Shown piece after piece: positions 62,891-64,000 of a DNA stretch of 64,000 nt (position 1 is its first letter; the number at the start of each line of letters is the position of its first letter). Below the pieces are notes generated by a model. It saw only the letters and a list, made by a program, of their open reading frames with translations, did not search any database and was not told the DNA's origin. Location: the NCBI GenBank assembly GCA_964034945.1, contig OZ035962.1:53128231-53192230 (forward strand), given 5' to 3'. Position numbers and translations under genes: made by a program. The DNA is from Chrysopilus asiliformis. Taxonomy: Eukaryota > Arthropoda > Insecta > Diptera > Rhagionidae.

Positions 62891-62977
62891 TTTTTCCCAA
62901 AACTTTTTAAGTTATTTATGGTTTTTTGGCATTCTAAAATTTATACAAAAAAAACTTTTAGCTACCAACGAAGGGTC

Positions 62978-64000
62978 TGCTAATATTGAATAATTTATAA
63001 AGGTATAATGTATTTAAAATAAGATTTTACATAACTCATCCGTACATCAAAATCCAATCGGATCACTACTTCTTCTCCGATACAAATGGAATATTTTTTT
63101 CCTATTTTTCGAAAACTGTGCGTCGTATCGAAAAATTTATAACGATGAAATGTGTTTGGAATATGATTTCACATAGCCAATCGGACGACTCCTATACAAA
63201 TCATTTTTACTTTCTTCTACGGAGTATAATAAAGTATTGTATTCATGAAAAATGTCGACCTCTTAATTTTGATTGGAGTCATAGTCGATTGGAGTCATAT
63301 TTAAAAAATGTCTTTCTGTCTGTCAGTCTGTCTGTCAGTCTGTCTGTCTGTCAGTCTGTCTGTCAGTCTGTCAGTCTGTCAGTCTGTGTACAAGATTTCT
63401 CAAAAACTAATAGAGCTAGCGCCATGAAATTTTATAGACATGTTGGGTCCTGAAATGTGACGATCCTATCAACTTTTGGTGGAAATCCGTTAACCGGAAG
63501 TATCCAAAATGGCGGTTTTTCAAAAATCGCAATTTCGTTTTTCTCGATTTACTCCCAAACTACACGTTTTTTAGTGGCCTTAAGTATGACAAAACTTGGA
63601 GAAAATAAAATTTCCCACACGTTTGTCTTTAGCTATAACCATAGATTAGAGACTTACTATAGATAAGACACAAACGTGGTTTTCCGTTTGCCGCCTGTAG
63701 AAAGAAGTAGTCGACAGCATCATTCCGTAGTCGACAGCATTATTTCTCTCTTTTTATCATTTAGCTCAAATGGACTTGTTGAAAAAATCATTTTGTAATA
63801 CTCGCACAGACCAAACCAAAATATTGTGCCAACACATACACAAGGGCCGACAGCGGCCTTTCACAATTTCTTCAACTGTCAATGGCGATAGGATTTTTTA
63901 GCAAAAAAAAAAACACTTTTATTTCACTTGTTACGTTGCTTAAACAGAAAAAATGCCTGGCAAGGAACATTTTACGGAATGTTCTGCCGACAATACAAAA
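62978..64000. other. Repeat-like sequence without a gene
   Basis: 63307-63388 is a (GTCT)n-like microsatellite. The flanking text (agctagcgccatgaaatttt, cgaaaactgtgcgtcgtatc) has the style of Helitron-borne repeats. gtagtcgacagcat is repeated at 63707 and 63727, and agggccgacagcggcctt near 63843 is a short palindrome. Nothing coding recognised. Confidence 0.5.

Larger units (their letters stand above)
59933..62977 (+). mobile_element. Non-autonomous Helitron carrying 122-bp minisatellite
   Basis: 5' end A|TC TATATATATAAAAATGGATG at 59933. 3' end has a weak hairpin (ctaccaacgaagggtctg) and CTAA|T at 62973-62977. Inside are about eight minisatellite units (60070-61030) and one to two more after a Harbinger-type insertion (61052-62687). 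No Rep/helicase gene. Short ORFs such as 60630-61124 are readings of the repeat. Confidence 0.65.

Overview
The window looks like a piece of an arthropod, probably insect, chromosome. It is AT-rich and almost entirely mobile elements: jockey-type and other endonuclease-type LINEs, Copia, four Ty3/Gypsy lineages, BEL/Pao, Tc1/mariner, PIF/Harbinger, a TA-flanked TIR transposon and many Helitron-type repeats. No bacterial-style operon, rRNA gene, canonical tRNA gene or CRISPR array was seen. The species cannot be named from sequence alone. The one piece of likely host coding sequence is a 72-bp leucine-rich-repeat exon at 26753-26824 (-) with good splice sites and a slit-like repeat, which suggests that part of the window is intron of a slit-like gene.

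Layout. 1-3693 is a minus-strand LINE: ORF1 with PHD finger and zinc knuckles, and ORF2 with endonuclease and RT running off the left edge. 3695-5640 is a Copia remnant that has lost RT and RNase H. 5667 to about 12000 is a minus-strand Gypsy (Gypsy-1) whose RT is split by a second LINE (7558-10371, 12-bp target duplication). 12315-18151 is a plus-strand Gypsy (Gypsy-2) ending in an LTR that cuts a Helitron Rep N-terminus (18152-18696). 18955-26750 holds 122-bp minisatellite arrays, a recent 1,077-bp tandem duplication full of palindromes, foldback elements, a deleted Tc1/mariner copy, Helitron ends and a MITE. The LRR exon follows. 27813-31420 is a TA-flanked TIR transposon with a Helitron-like insertion; 31750-37775 is a mariner-type transposase gene split by a 5.3-kb compound insertion with a 14-bp target duplication; about 38170-38640 is a Harbinger transposase relic.

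39490-58645 is the clearest structure, a three-level nest. A BEL/Pao integrase gene (pieces at 58205-58645 and 39490-40423) is split by a minus-strand Gypsy element with 2.3-kb LTRs (40424-58204, duplication AAAC). One of those LTRs is split in turn by a complete 7.2-kb errantivirus-like Gypsy (41264-48448, duplication AGGT) with gag, pol and a shortened env. The middle element has long open gag and pol frames, but its integrase has Lys in place of the catalytic Glu.

58646-64000 returns to repeats: a mosaic of pieces seen at 20-23 kb, then a Helitron (59933-62977) carrying 122-bp arrays and hosting a TAA-flanked Harbinger-type element that itself contains two inverted MITE copies and a tRNA-like insertion. 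No new multi-gene system was found; the interest lies in the nesting, the Helitron-borne minisatellite, the palindromes and the LRR exon.
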